This document shows, one piece after another, positions 55,516 to 64,000 of a DNA stretch of 64,000 nucleotides (positions are counted from its first letter, which is position 1; every line of letters starts with the position of its first letter). A model generated the notes under the pieces. That model did no database searches and was not told the DNA's origin. It saw nothing but the letters and a program-made list of their open reading frames with translations. The stretch comes from Methylorubrum extorquens (GTDB lineage Bacteria; Pseudomonadota; Alphaproteobacteria; Rhizobiales; Beijerinckiaceae), in assembly GCF_024169925.1 (NCBI RefSeq), contig NZ_JALJXF010000001.1, positions 1,494,001 to 1,558,000 on the forward strand, written 5' to 3'. The translations under genes and the position numbers were made by a program.

Positions 55516-56321
55516 ACTGCTTCGCTCAGAAAACGACGCTCGATCTCAAGCTGATCCTCCTCGAGATCGACGTACCAGCAGCGCCGCGTTGGGCTCCAGC
55601 GATACGCGCGCGCCCGCAGCAGATCCTTGGTCTCGAACGGCGAGCCCTGCGCCCACGGCCGTACGGTCGGGCGCCGGGCAGTCTCCAGCAGGCAGGCGAG
55701 TGCGAGCCGCCCAGAGGCCCGCAGCGGCGCGTCGAGCAGGCGCAGCAGGGCGTGGCAGTCGTCGATCGCCCGGTGCCCGCGATGGAAGTAGCCGTGATCG
55801 GCGAGCAGGTAGCCGAGCTTCAGGCCCTCGTGCCCCTCCGTCCGCCAGGGGATCTGATGGCAGGAGCAAGCCCAGTTGCGCTCGGCAAAGACCGGCCAGC
55901 GCCGCTCGCACATCTGCCGGTCGAAACTCGCATTGTGAGCGATGACCACCGCCGCGTCCCGGGCCAGCGCCTCGACCGCAGTATCGTCGATGCGCTGGCC
56001 CGCGACATCTGCATCGGTGATCCCGGTCAGCCGCGTGATGGCCGGCGGGATCGGCCGGCTCGGCTGATGCAGCTGGTTGAAGGCCTCACGCACGCGATAG
56101 ATGCGACCGCTGGCGCCGTAGGTGAACCCAAGGATGGCGAGCTCGATGACCTCGTCGGTTGCTACATCGGTGCCGGTGGTCTCGACGTCGAGAACGAGGC
56201 CGGTGAAGGTCGGCTCGTCCGGAGGCTCGACGCGGTCGGGCAGCGGCGTCAGCCGGCGCAGCACCCGGTAGTCCCCAGTGCCTTCAAGGACGGCCGCGAT
56301 GCTATCGAGAGGCTGGTTCAC
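55431..56321 (-). CDS. DnaQ-like 3'-5' exonuclease
   Basis: This encodes a 296-residue exonuclease of the DEDDh family. ExoI is FTGLVLDVETTGTD (Asp, Glu), ExoII is VVIAHNASFDRQMCE and ExoIII is HRGHRAIDDCHALLRLL (His, Asp). All metal ligands are present. A C-terminal segment (YRWSPTRRCWYVDLEEDQLE) is seen in relatives associated with DNA repair. The GTG start at 56321 (VNQPLDSIAAVLE) is chosen because upstream residues are Arg/Pro-rich filler. Confidence 0.87.
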   Translation of the reverse strand: MNQPLDSIAAVLEGTGDYRVLRRLTPLPDRVEPPDEPTFTGLVLDVETTGTDVATDEVIELAILGFTYGASGRIYRVREAFNQLHQPSRPIPPAITRLTGITDADVAGQRIDDTAVEALARDAAVVIAHNASFDRQMCERRWPVFAERNWACSCHQIPWRTEGHEGLKLGYLLADHGYFHRGHRAIDDCHALLRLLDAPLRASGRLALACLLETARRPTVRPWAQGSPFETKDLLRARAYRWSPTRRCWYVDLEEDQLEIERRFLSEAVYRRPCEGLPADRLTARDRFSARANPEG

Positions 56322-56599
56322 CTGCCGTCGCCTCAGCTGTGCGCTCCCGGGCCGGCGAGCGCTTTGCCCGGGCCGCCATGGACAAAGCTTAGCGGCGGGG
56401 ATGCGTCGCTGACCAGCGCGAGCGCGCCTCCGTGCTAGAGGCACGCACAGGTTCCGTCTTCCTTCGCGCCGCGAGGCGGCGTTCGCGGCCGATATTGCCG
56501 TTGATCGTCCGGCCCGACGAAGAGCTCCGGACCTTGCGCCATCACCTCACAAGCTTCGCAACCGCCACGGCAACGGGGTTCGGCCGCCGAAGCCCAACA

Positions 56600-57661
56600 T
56601 CAGTTTTGATCGACGACCGCCTTCCACGCGCGTAGCCTGGAGACATTGCCCTGAAGCCAGTCGCGCAGGACGACCGCCTGTTCGATGCCGCGAATGAGTG
56701 GCGCCCGCTGGTCGCTGAAGATGCCCTGATTAAAAACAGGCGGCGTGGGGCAAGCGACAACAAGACCTGGGTTCGGTCGAGCCTTCGTTGGCGCGTCGGC
56801 CGAGACGAACGCCCCGAGTGGCGCCATTTCGGTCTCGATCGTATCCTTCAGGGCCTCTATCGAACGTCCCCAGCCCCCAAAGGTCACGGCCACGTAATTC
56901 GCGCGATGATCCCGGCCCAATCCCAGCTCGTGAGAGAAGCGACGAGGCAGCAGATCGGAGGGCAGCCCAGGTAGCGACAGCACATGATCGAATATCATCG
57001 ACGTGCTCTCGTCCGGACTGGAAGGTTTCAGCATGCTCTTGCCTGGTCGAACTGAGGGCGCGATCTCGGCAAGCAGTGCGACGTAGCGGGCGTTGAAGTC
57101 GCCTACGGTCTTGTTCGGGATCGGTGTGTAGCCACGGCGGTGCTTGTTGATCGCCTGCTCCAGGATCCCCTGTCGGAACCGTGCTCGGGCTGCGCCCTCG
57201 CCGGTCCGTTCGCGGCCGGCGCGATCAAAATAGTCGACCAAGGCTTCGTAGGTGACCACCCCATCGAACTTACCGGTGAAAACCGGGTGGGCGCGCGCGT
57301 AGGCTTCCGGGCAGACGATCAGCATGGAGGCGGCGGAATAATCCTCGCTGATTCTGGCGAGCTCCTCGCGGTAGCTTTCCGCTTGATCGGGCTGATCATC
57401 CGCATCGAGCTTGTTCTCGATCAGTATTGCGCACCGGCCGCCGGCCTTCGATCGCAGATCGACAAAGATGTCGATTTCCCGCCGGCTGCGAGTGCGCCGT
57501 TTGCTGTGAAGAACACTCGACACCTCGATGTTGACTGTGAGGTTCGTCTGGGCCGTGATCCAGGCGGTAAAGGCAGGCGAGGCATAGAGTTCCTCGACCA
57601 GCAGGAGATCGATGTCCCGCTCGGTGGCGTGGGTCAGCGTCGGGATGAACTCATCACTCAT
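56600..57661 (-). CDS. PD-(D/E)XK nuclease superfamily protein
   Basis: This encodes a 353-residue protein. The nuclease core is REIDIFVDLRSKAGGRCAIL followed by IENKLDADDQPDQAESYREE, the D...ExK and trailing Gln of the PDDEXK_4 group. The C-terminal half (KSMLKPSSPDESTSMIFDHV, ANYVAVTFGGWGRSIEAL) is a separate alpha/beta domain. Start ATG 57661 (MSDEFIPTLTHATERDI) is chosen. Such proteins are common in defence islands as single genes, and the partner is unknown. Confidence 0.82.
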   Translation of the reverse strand: MSDEFIPTLTHATERDIDLLLVEELYASPAFTAWITAQTNLTVNIEVSSVLHSKRRTRSRREIDIFVDLRSKAGGRCAILIENKLDADDQPDQAESYREELARISEDYSAASMLIVCPEAYARAHPVFTGKFDGVVTYEALVDYFDRAGRERTGEGAARARFRQGILEQAINKHRRGYTPIPNKTVGDFNARYVALLAEIAPSVRPGKSMLKPSSPDESTSMIFDHVLSLPGLPSDLLPRRFSHELGLGRDHRANYVAVTFGGWGRSIEALKDTIETEMAPLGAFVSADAPTKARPNPGLVVACPTPPVFNQGIFSDQRAPLIRGIEQAVVLRDWLQGNVSRLRAWKAVVDQN

Positions 57662-57871
57662 GGGTGCTCCGCGTCGATTGGGGGATGGACCAGCGCAGAC
57701 GGCAGGAGGGGGGGACGGCATGGCGCGCCAGCCCCCCTGATGTACGAGGTTCGCCAAGTCTGTTGGAGAACGCGTTCGTGAGCCAGGTTGGACCGATGCA
57801 CCTGCGATCGCGTTCTGGGAGCGTGATGACGTTGGCGGGGGCGACCCCTCGGGCCCTGGCAGATTCTGATG

Positions 57872-60148
57872 TCATGCGGGGCGCCCCAGCACCCGCCGCA
57901 GCAGCACGCCGCCGCGGGTTCTCCGCGTCTGAAAAGCGCGGCGAGGCTCGCTGCCGGTATAGACAACGACATCGGGCTCCTCGTCGGTGATGTCCCACAG
58001 CCGCGCTGAGCGGGCGACGATCAGCACGGCGCGTCCGGCCCGGACATGCGGCAGCAACCCATCCCGCACGAAGCGGCGAACCGCCCGGGAGGAGGCCAGT
58101 GCCGGCGCCGCGCGACTCGCCACGGCGCCCTCGCGCGAGTGGTAGGGGACGAGCTGGAGCATGCAGATGTCGGCGGCATCGGCTTGCGTGATGTCCGGTC
58201 CGAAGGTCCGGCGCGCCCAGCGGTGGCCCGGATGGGTCGCGTGCTCATCCAGAAGGTAGAGATACGGTTGGTCCCCGGCGAGGTTGGCCCGCAGCGCCGC
58301 CGCGAAGGCCGGGCGGGCCTCCTGCGTGGTGTCGTTCTCGCTCAGGCCCGGGTTCAGCGCGAGGATGTACGCCTTGGCGCTGCGCAGGGGGCCGGCCCAC
58401 GGAACGGGATGCAAACCGAGGGCGAAATCGTTCTCGGTGATGTGGCCGAGATCGTCCGGGTGAACACCGGCATTTCCCAGGCGCGACCAGAACGCGATGA
58501 ACTCGTCGACGGCCCGCGACCAGTCCGAGGCGGCCCCGGGGTGGGAGGCGGCAGTGGCGGCGGGTTCCGCGCTCCGGTCAAGCGTGTGCTTCGGAACGAG
58601 GCGCCCATCGCGAAACTCCATTGCTACGACCCCTGGGCGGAAGATCGTGACGCCTTCGCCGGTCTCGTAGAATCTCTCGGGTAGGGGCCTGAATGAGTGC
58701 TCCCGAGGGCTGCCGGCCTCGAACAGCTGCGCGGCCACGGTCTCGATCCGCTCGCGCCACGCCAGCAGCGTCAGCCATTCCTCGGGAATGCCCGCAAGAC
58801 CGTAGACTGCACCGGCGAGCTGTCCGGCGATCGCTGCCGTGGTGTCGGCATCGTCCCCGAGATTGGCTGCCAGCAGCACGGCGGAGCGGAAGTCGGTAGT
58901 ACGCGCCACCGCCCACACCGCGGCCTGAAGGGCGCGCACGACGTAGCCCGAGCCTTCGATCGCCGCACGGGACAATCCACGCCAGCCTCCCTCGATCGCC
59001 TCACCCGTTTCGCTCGCCAGCACCGTGTGCAAGGGCAGGCCGCCGATTGCCTGTGCCAGCAGGTCGGCGAACTGGCGCGAGCAGCGCAGCGTCGAGGGCG
59101 AGCCGTGCGTGGTGCGGGTCTGGCGGTCCGCGACCGCACGCAGGGTCTCCGCCTCGCGCCAGTGACGGATGGCGACCGGGGCAAGCCGCATCAGTGCGCC
59201 GTTGCCCGAGGCCGCCTCGCTCGTCGAACCGGCGACCGGATCATCCGTCTGCTCATAGCAGGCAAGCGCGGCCCGAGTGGCGTTGCCGATGTCGAAACAG
59301 GCTCCCGTGCAGGAGTAATCCCCGCGCCGGTACCAGGCGGTAAAGCGGTTCATCAGGTCGCGGGCATCGAGACCCGGATCGTGCACCAGGCTGTCGGCGA
59401 GGGCCAGCGCCAGAGCCGTGTCGTCGGTCCACTGCCCCGGCGCCAATCGAAACGGGCCGCCGCCGGTGATCGTCGTCAGGACCGCGCGGCGGGGTTTGGG
59501 CGAGAACTCGATCGTGGTCCCCAGCGCGTCGCCGATTGCCAGGCCGACGAGCGCGCCCACCGCACGGTCGCGCATCGCGGCAATCTCGGTCGATGGTTGA
59601 GGCAGCGGACGACCTCGTCCGGCAGCCACCCAACGCTCCTGCGCCGGCGTCTCGATCGCCCCGGGGCGTACCGCGCGCACTGCGGCCATCGCCGCGTCGG
59701 CGTCCAGCCCGGTCTCGACGAGGAGGCGTGCGGCGACCATGCCGGCCCGGCCAAGGCCGCCCCGGCAATGCACCAGAACGTGCGCGCCGCGAGCCAGTAG
59801 CCCCCGCAGTCGGGCCGAGAGCGAGGGCCAGCCTGCCTCGAAGGCCGTATCCGGCACCGACACATCGACGATCGGCGCGTGGTGCCACTCCATATGCCGC
59901 CGTCGCACCTCATCGCCGATCGCGGCGATCTGGACGCTGGCGAGTTCGTGCGCCTCCATCAGCGTCACCACCGCGGCGGCGTTCCAGGCGGCAATGACGT
60001 CGAGGTCGGCGCTGAGGTCGCGATGATGAGGGCCCGTCAGCCCGAATGGCTGACGCTTGCCCGGAGCGAACGTGAGGCCGATGCGTCCTCCCGCCCGGCC
60101 GACGGCGATCTCGGCGATCCGGAGCGGGGAAATTAGGGTCTTGGTCAT
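57872..60148 (-). CDS. Phosphatase / ADP-ribosylglycohydrolase / UDG-like fusion
   Basis: This encodes a 758-residue three-part protein. Residues 20-170 form a Cys-dependent tyrosine/dual-specificity phosphatase with its P-loop HCRGGLGR at 127-134 and an Asp-containing loop before it. Residues 190-480 form an ADP-ribosylglycohydrolase with metal-binding motifs GLAIGDALG (203-211), QWTDDTALALA (239-249) and NLGDDADTTAAIAG (429-442). Residues 545-758 contain AYILALNPGLSEND (593-606), CMLQLVPYHSRE (662-673) and VLIVARSARLW (708-718), which recalls the uracil-DNA glycosylase superfamily. An AAGGAGG site precedes the ATG. All visible catalytic residues of the first two domains are present. The combined task is unknown. 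Confidence 0.82.
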   Translation of the reverse strand: MTKTLISPLRIAEIAVGRAGGRIGLTFAPGKRQPFGLTGPHHRDLSADLDVIAAWNAAAVVTLMEAHELASVQIAAIGDEVRRRHMEWHHAPIVDVSVPDTAFEAGWPSLSARLRGLLARGAHVLVHCRGGLGRAGMVAARLLVETGLDADAAMAAVRAVRPGAIETPAQERWVAAGRGRPLPQPSTEIAAMRDRAVGALVGLAIGDALGTTIEFSPKPRRAVLTTITGGGPFRLAPGQWTDDTALALALADSLVHDPGLDARDLMNRFTAWYRRGDYSCTGACFDIGNATRAALACYEQTDDPVAGSTSEAASGNGALMRLAPVAIRHWREAETLRAVADRQTRTTHGSPSTLRCSRQFADLLAQAIGGLPLHTVLASETGEAIEGGWRGLSRAAIEGSGYVVRALQAAVWAVARTTDFRSAVLLAANLGDDADTTAAIAGQLAGAVYGLAGIPEEWLTLLAWRERIETVAAQLFEAGSPREHSFRPLPERFYETGEGVTIFRPGVVAMEFRDGRLVPKHTLDRSAEPAATAASHPGAASDWSRAVDEFIAFWSRLGNAGVHPDDLGHITENDFALGLHPVPWAGPLRSAKAYILALNPGLSENDTTQEARPAFAAALRANLAGDQPYLYLLDEHATHPGHRWARRTFGPDITQADAADICMLQLVPYHSREGAVASRAAPALASSRAVRRFVRDGLLPHVRAGRAVLIVARSARLWDITDEEPDVVVYTGSEPRRAFQTRRTRGGVLLRRVLGRPA

Positions 60149-60149
60149 T

Positions 60150-60173
60150 CTGTCCTCCTTGGTTGCAGGACAG
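60150..60173. promoter_or_regulatory. Possible operator: perfect short inverted repeat
   Basis: CTGTCC and GGACAG flank a 12-base centre in the 90-base divergent spacer. The left arm and centre cover the ribosome-binding site of the fusion gene. It could bind a repressor or fold in the mRNA, but a 6-base repeat may be chance. Confidence 0.25.
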
Positions 60174-60238
60174 TTCTATGTCGTCCTAGCATCGCCCGAG
60201 CCGTCCGTCGGAATTGTCCGGGCTGCGCGGGAGAGGGC

Positions 60239-60886
60239 ATGAGTAGGGCGTATGTCGGCTTCTACTGGACGCTGCCAGTCAACCGGATCGGCTTTCGTCA
60301 CCTGCCCCGGGACGCGGCCGCCGCGGCCGCGGTGAGCACCACGATCCGCTACCAGCGCGCCCTGACACACCGCTACGTCCTTGCCTTGGAAGGCCGTCTG
60401 GAAGGGCGGCTTCTCGGCGAGATCGCCTTCATGGACACCCGGCCCGACCGTGCGACTGCGGCCGTGCATGAGGCGCTGGACCGGGTCGGCGAGTTGACGG
60501 GCGGGCGGCGCGCCGCGTTGATCCATGTCGCCTTCGACGAGCGCTCCTGGCGCGACAATCGCTATCTCGTCGATCACCTGCGGACGTTGGACATCGAGCG
60601 CATCCCGCTCTCGCCGGAGCCGATCATCCTCGACGACCAACGCCTCGATCCCGTCCAGCACTTCGCGGACTGGCGCGAACGCGAAACCGAAGCCATGGCC
60701 GCGCTGCGTCTCGACGCCTACGCCGGACTGCGGGCCGCCTTGGCAGACGTACCCGAAGGCGAGGGCCGCTGGCGCGTGATCAGTGATCGGCTGAACGCGC
60801 GAGGCATTCGAACGGTGCGCGGCGGGCCCTGGAACCCAGAGAATGTGCGCAAGCTCGCCGGCCGCCTGCCGGAGAACGGGATGTGA
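60239..60886 (+). CDS. Recombinase-like protein, divergent from the fusion gene
   Basis: This encodes a 215-residue protein. The N-terminal 120 residues (RAYVGFYWTLPVNRIGFRHL, ALIHVAFDERSWRDNRYL) form an alpha/beta domain reminiscent of a resolvase or nuclease fold without a clear catalytic Ser. The C-terminal 45 residues (WRVISDRLNARGIRTVRGGP, WNPENVRKLAG) match the DNA-binding recombinase domain of large serine recombinases. It may be a decayed recombinase or a DNA-binding regulator. Confidence 0.65.
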   Translation: MSRAYVGFYWTLPVNRIGFRHLPRDAAAAAAVSTTIRYQRALTHRYVLALEGRLEGRLLGEIAFMDTRPDRATAAVHEALDRVGELTGGRRAALIHVAFDERSWRDNRYLVDHLRTLDIERIPLSPEPIILDDQRLDPVQHFADWRERETEAMAALRLDAYAGLRAALADVPEGEGRWRVISDRLNARGIRTVRGGPWNPENVRKLAGRLPENGM

Positions 60887-61058
60887 TCGAGCGCGCCCCT
60901 CCGGAACGGCGCTGCACCTGTTGTCAGCTTGTGCTGGTCGTCTGAGAACGTGACCGGATGCGCCGCGTAGCACCAGCAGTCCGCTCGCGCCCGGTTTGCG
61001 GCCGGAGCACGAGCCTCATTGCCGCGGGTCCTTCGAGCTCTGACGGCAACTGTTCTGC

Positions 61059-61637
61059 CTACGGGACCGAAACACTGATCAGATCAGCGTGCAGGGCGCG
61101 CAGGTAGAGCCAGGGAAAGGCGAGTGCATTGTCGGCGGTCGCTTCGCCTGCCGCAATCAGCGCCGCGAGCTTGAGGGCGAGATCTGCGCGTGCCTGCGCC
61201 GGGGCGAGCAGCAGGTGGGACGAAGCCTCGCTCAGTTCCCGCGCCGTGCGGGCCTCGTGCGCCTGCGCCACCCCAAGCCCGGCAGCCTCGGCCGCCGCCG
61301 TGAAGACCACCTGCCGTCGGCGCAGCTCCGCGGTGAGCCGGCGCGCGGACGGGCCGGGCCCAAGCCGGCGCGTGATCGTAGCGGCATCGGCGGCGTACTC
61401 CGGCGGGTTGCCCATGCCGGGCAGGGGAACGCGGGGATAGCCGTAAGCGGCCACCAGCGCCTCCTCGATCCGGTCGAGAGCGGACAAAGCGGCGAGGTGC
61501 GCCTGGAGCGCCGCCTCGACTTCGACGAAGGCGCGCGTGACCGGCGTCGCGTTTCCGGCGGCAGCGGCCCCCGTGCCTTCAAGATTGAAGCGGAGCGCGT
61601 CGAGCACGCGGCGGAAGACGGGCGGCACGGTGCTCAT
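61059..61637 (-). CDS. ArdC-linked hypothetical protein
   Basis: This encodes a 192-residue, Ala-rich, mostly helical soluble protein ending LALKLAALIAAGEATADNAL and AFPWLYLRALHADLISVSVP. Its ATG overlaps the ArdC stop as ATGA, so the two are made together. The family is unnamed as far as I can tell. A decayed relative of its C-terminus lies at 34385-34510, suggesting it is typical of mobile elements. Confidence 0.72.
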   Translation of the reverse strand: MSTVPPVFRRVLDALRFNLEGTGAAAAGNATPVTRAFVEVEAALQAHLAALSALDRIEEALVAAYGYPRVPLPGMGNPPEYAADAATITRRLGPGPSARRLTAELRRRQVVFTAAAEAAGLGVAQAHEARTARELSEASSHLLLAPAQARADLALKLAALIAAGEATADNALAFPWLYLRALHADLISVSVP

Positions 61638-62614
61638 GCGGCGCTCGCCTGAGTGGCAAGCCTAGCTACCAACCCTTCATGGGGTGCTGGCCCTGATCTG
61701 GTCAGCACCGGTACGGCGGGAGTACCATCCGGCTCGGCCAGCCCGATCGCCATTCGGCTGTCCGGTTGCAGGCCGGCGAGGTAGTCCGCCGCACGCGAGC
61801 CTTGCGCGGCGGCGAGGCCGAGCGCGCGCGCGTCGGCGCGCAGGAGCGGTGCCCACGAGGCGCAGTAGGTGGCGTGGTCGGGGTGCGGCGTGCGCGCGAG
61901 CCCAAGGTCGGCGAGCACGAAAGCGGCGCCGAGTTCGGCCACGAGTTCCTCGGCGGCGTAGGCGCGGGTGCCGAACCGGCCGGTCAAGTCGCGGGCGAGG
62001 CGGTGCGGAGCGCCAGTCCAGTGCACGAGTTCGTGGGCAAGCGTGCCAGCGTAGCCTGTGGGTGTGCGGAAGGCGGTGCGAGGCGGCAGATGGATCGTGT
62101 CGGTGGCCGGCACGTAGCAGGCGCGGGCCCCGCCCTCGCGGATGGTGGCGCCGGTGGCCGCGACGAACGCGTCGAGGGCCGGAAACGGCGCGGACGGTGA
62201 TGTGTCCGTGGGTTCGCTGGCGGCGGGTGGAGCGGCGTCGACCTGGGCGGCGTTGAAGACGTACGCCGCGCGGGCGACGAAGGGAGCCCCATCGGCCCGG
62301 TCGGCCTCGGAGCGGTCGCAGTGGGGTAGGTCCTTGTAGAACACCACCAGCGTCCCGCGCTCGGCCTTCCGCACCTGCGCCCCGAGCGTGGCCCACTGCT
62401 GGTACGTCGCCCAGCGCGCGTCGGTGTAGCCCTGGGCCTGCGCCGCGCACCACAGCGCCAGCACGTTGATGCCGCGGTAGCGCCGTCCGGTGCGGGCGTT
62501 GCGCGGCATCGGATCGGCGCCGTGCCAGGGCGGGGCCCACGAAGCGGGGTCGGCGATCTCCAGCTGCGCGAGGATGGTAGCGGCGACGCGAGCGTGCAGA
62601 TTGTTGGCAGGCAT
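61634..62614 (-). CDS. ArdC-like ssDNA-binding antirestriction protein
   Basis: This encodes a 326-residue protein with an N-terminal ssDNA-binding domain (NARTGRRYRGINVLALWCAA, YTDARWATYQQWATLGAQVR, TLVVFYKD). A zinc-peptidase-like domain follows, with HELVHWTGAPHR and the downstream acidic helix EELVAELGAAFVLADLG. ArdC proteins come from conjugative plasmids and shield incoming DNA from host restriction. Its presence inside a restriction-rich island argues that the island travelled on a mobile element. Confidence 0.9.
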   Translation of the reverse strand: MPANNLHARVAATILAQLEIADPASWAPPWHGADPMPRNARTGRRYRGINVLALWCAAQAQGYTDARWATYQQWATLGAQVRKAERGTLVVFYKDLPHCDRSEADRADGAPFVARAAYVFNAAQVDAAPPAASEPTDTSPSAPFPALDAFVAATGATIREGGARACYVPATDTIHLPPRTAFRTPTGYAGTLAHELVHWTGAPHRLARDLTGRFGTRAYAAEELVAELGAAFVLADLGLARTPHPDHATYCASWAPLLRADARALGLAAAQGSRAADYLAGLQPDSRMAIGLAEPDGTPAVPVLTRSGPAPHEGLVARLATQASAA

Positions 62615-62900
62615 GAAGGGCGAGGCTCCGGGCCGCCGCGGTGTCGGCGGCTCGAGGAGTGTTTCCCGGAATGACAGGGGGCCTTTACCGCATCGACGGT
62701 TGCCGGTGGGCGGCCCAACTGGTCGAGGTGCAGCCTTGCGACAGGCCGGCCGGGCCTGTGCTGTCGGCCTTTACGCACCGCTTTCGCCTCTGTGGATGTC
62801 CATCGCCGACGGACCAGGCCGCTTGATCCCGCGCGTTGCCGGGGTCTTCATCCACCCAACCGCATTCATCCCGGCCGGGTCGTCCCGCCCGCCGCCCCGC

Positions 62901-63914
62901 TCAGGCAGCGGCGTCGTCGAGAGCGGTACACGCCTCAGCAAGGCACGCGCGATAGCGGATCCGGAGCACCTCGGGCGCAAGGACTTCGACGTGGGCTCCC
63001 CATGTAAAGAGGTGCCACACCATCTCCGTCAAACCGGACGCCGTGAACGCGACGGTGACCCGCCCGGCCGCGTCCTCGCTGACCCGCTGATCGCGATGAA
63101 ACCGGAAGCCGCGCGCGTCTCCGGCGACCGCCGCTGAGAAGCGCCAGACCACGTCGAAGCGCTCGCCGTCCCAGAACGCCCCGAACGAGCGGGCGGCGAA
63201 GGCCTGGAGGTCGAACCCCTCGTCGCGCACGAACCCGGTCTCCATTGGCGTGAGACGTTCGATGTTGCTAATCGCGTACAACCGGTGCTCGCGCACCTCC
63301 GGGTGCGGATTGAAGCCAACGAGGTAGGCGCGTGACCCGGTGAGGAAACCGTAGGGATGCAGCAGCGGGAAGGAGCGCTCGGCCGTGTCGCGCCGTCGGT
63401 AGACGAGCCGGACCACACGGTTGGCGAGAAACGCGTCCCGCAGCCCCGAGACGATGGCCGGTTCGAGGGTCTCCTCCGGACCCGGTCTCACGACGGCGCC
63501 CGTCCCCCGCAGCAGGTCAGAGAGGTCTCCCTCAACCGGACGCCACGCTGCGCGCGTTTGTGCCGCCTCAAGCTTCAACGCGAGGCTCGTCAATCGCTCG
63601 GCCTCGAGGCGCAGACCCTGCTGCTGAGCGCGCTCCGCTGCGAGGCGCAGTTCCAAGAGTTCGTCGCGACTCGGTGGCAGCAGCGTCGCCAACCGCCCCG
63701 CGGGTACGCGCCAGCGCTTCGTGCCGTCCTCAAGGACCTCCTCTCGCAGCGCGTGCGGCATGAGCCGGTGCAGGGCGTCACGCAGGCGCTCGGCTGTGCG
63801 CCGCCCGACGCCCAGCAGCGTGGCCATCTCGTCAAGCGTCAAGCCAACTCGTGCATCGGCCAGCGCCAGGCCGAGTGTCAGAAGCCGCTCGGCTGGGGCG
63901 TACCGCCTGCTCAT
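62901..63914 (-). CDS. WYL-domain transcriptional regulator
   Basis: This encodes a 337-residue regulator. An N-terminal winged helix (LTLDEMATLLGVGRRTAERL) is followed by a linker and a WYL domain from about residue 165 (VVRLVYRRRDTAERSFPLLH, PYGFLTGSRAYLVGFN, LYAISNIERL). The C-terminal WCX part ends HVEVLAPEVLRIRYRA. Regulators of this build (BrxR/CapW type) often control defence operons by sensing nucleic acid or nucleotide signals. It is a candidate master regulator of the island, though its operon continues outside the window. The 286-base gap before ArdC shows no gene. Confidence 0.9.
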   Translation of the reverse strand: MSRRYAPAERLLTLGLALADARVGLTLDEMATLLGVGRRTAERLRDALHRLMPHALREEVLEDGTKRWRVPAGRLATLLPPSRDELLELRLAAERAQQQGLRLEAERLTSLALKLEAAQTRAAWRPVEGDLSDLLRGTGAVVRPGPEETLEPAIVSGLRDAFLANRVVRLVYRRRDTAERSFPLLHPYGFLTGSRAYLVGFNPHPEVREHRLYAISNIERLTPMETGFVRDEGFDLQAFAARSFGAFWDGERFDVVWRFSAAVAGDARGFRFHRDQRVSEDAAGRVTVAFTASGLTEMVWHLFTWGAHVEVLAPEVLRIRYRACLAEACTALDDAAA

Positions 63915-64000
63915 CTCGTCCCCCCTCCCGCGCCAGCCCGACGGCGCGTATCGAAGGATAACAGGTTCGCCGGCGGCCGACGGTCCCGCGCGTGCTCTTC

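Overview
The window looks like chromosome of a high-GC alphaproteobacterium, most likely Methylobacterium/Methylorubrum or a close relative. This is an inference from overall GC, gene content (prfC, leuC, a formate/nitrite channel next to a fused phosphatase/kinase, DUF3597, DUF2252) and dispersed palindromic intergenic repeats. No species marker such as an rRNA operon is present.

Region 1 (1-12.4 kb) is the inner end of a tRNA-Gln genomic island. From the right it holds tRNA-Gln(TTG), a large tyrosine recombinase facing it, and a cobalamin riboswitch. The riboswitch leads a tightly packed minus-strand operon: siderophore-type TonB receptor, ABC ATPase, two DUF3526 permeases, a small unknown ORF and a PepSY membrane protein. 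At the far left is an IS1182 transposase whose last codons are cut off by a TAA. The left end of the island lies outside the window.

Region 2 (12.5-34 kb) is mostly ordinary chromosome: an SDR, prfC, a TerB-like protein, a nitrate/sulfonate-type ABC importer, DUF3597, DUF2252, a formate/nitrite channel with a PP2C-kinase fusion, a cytoplasmic chemoreceptor, leuC, a 2-hydroxyacid dehydrogenase, an Inh-domain protein, TauE/SafE with a divergent LysR, and an ankyrin protein. It is peppered with repeats and gene remains. The clearest graveyard is an SDR tail joined to a frameshifted integrase beside tRNA-Leu(CAG).

Region 3 (34.4-64 kb) is a defence and mobile-element island. An IS5 stub and an intact IS630 mark its left edge. 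Next comes a co-oriented, lower-GC block: a Septu-like ATPase/HNH pair followed by a type III-like Mod/Res pair. Decayed serine recombinase and IS481 genes and an intact IS110 separate this from a second block. That block is mcrB-mcrC, a 1163-residue RecB-like nuclease/helicase fusion and a small PD-(D/E)XK protein, all co-oriented. Then come a 133-residue unknown, a possibly frameshifted small protein, a DnaQ-like exonuclease, a PD-(D/E)XK nuclease, and a 758-residue three-part fusion (tyrosine/dual-specificity phosphatase, ADP-ribosylglycohydrolase, uracil-DNA-glycosylase-like domain). A recombinase-like gene, an ArdC antirestriction pair and a WYL regulator close the window.

The most likely undescribed biology is the three-domain phosphatase/ADP-ribosylglycohydrolase/UDG-like protein, and the four-gene McrBC-helicase-nuclease cassette whose McrB has a PUA/EVE-like insertion between its Walker motifs. 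No CRISPR array or rRNA was seen.
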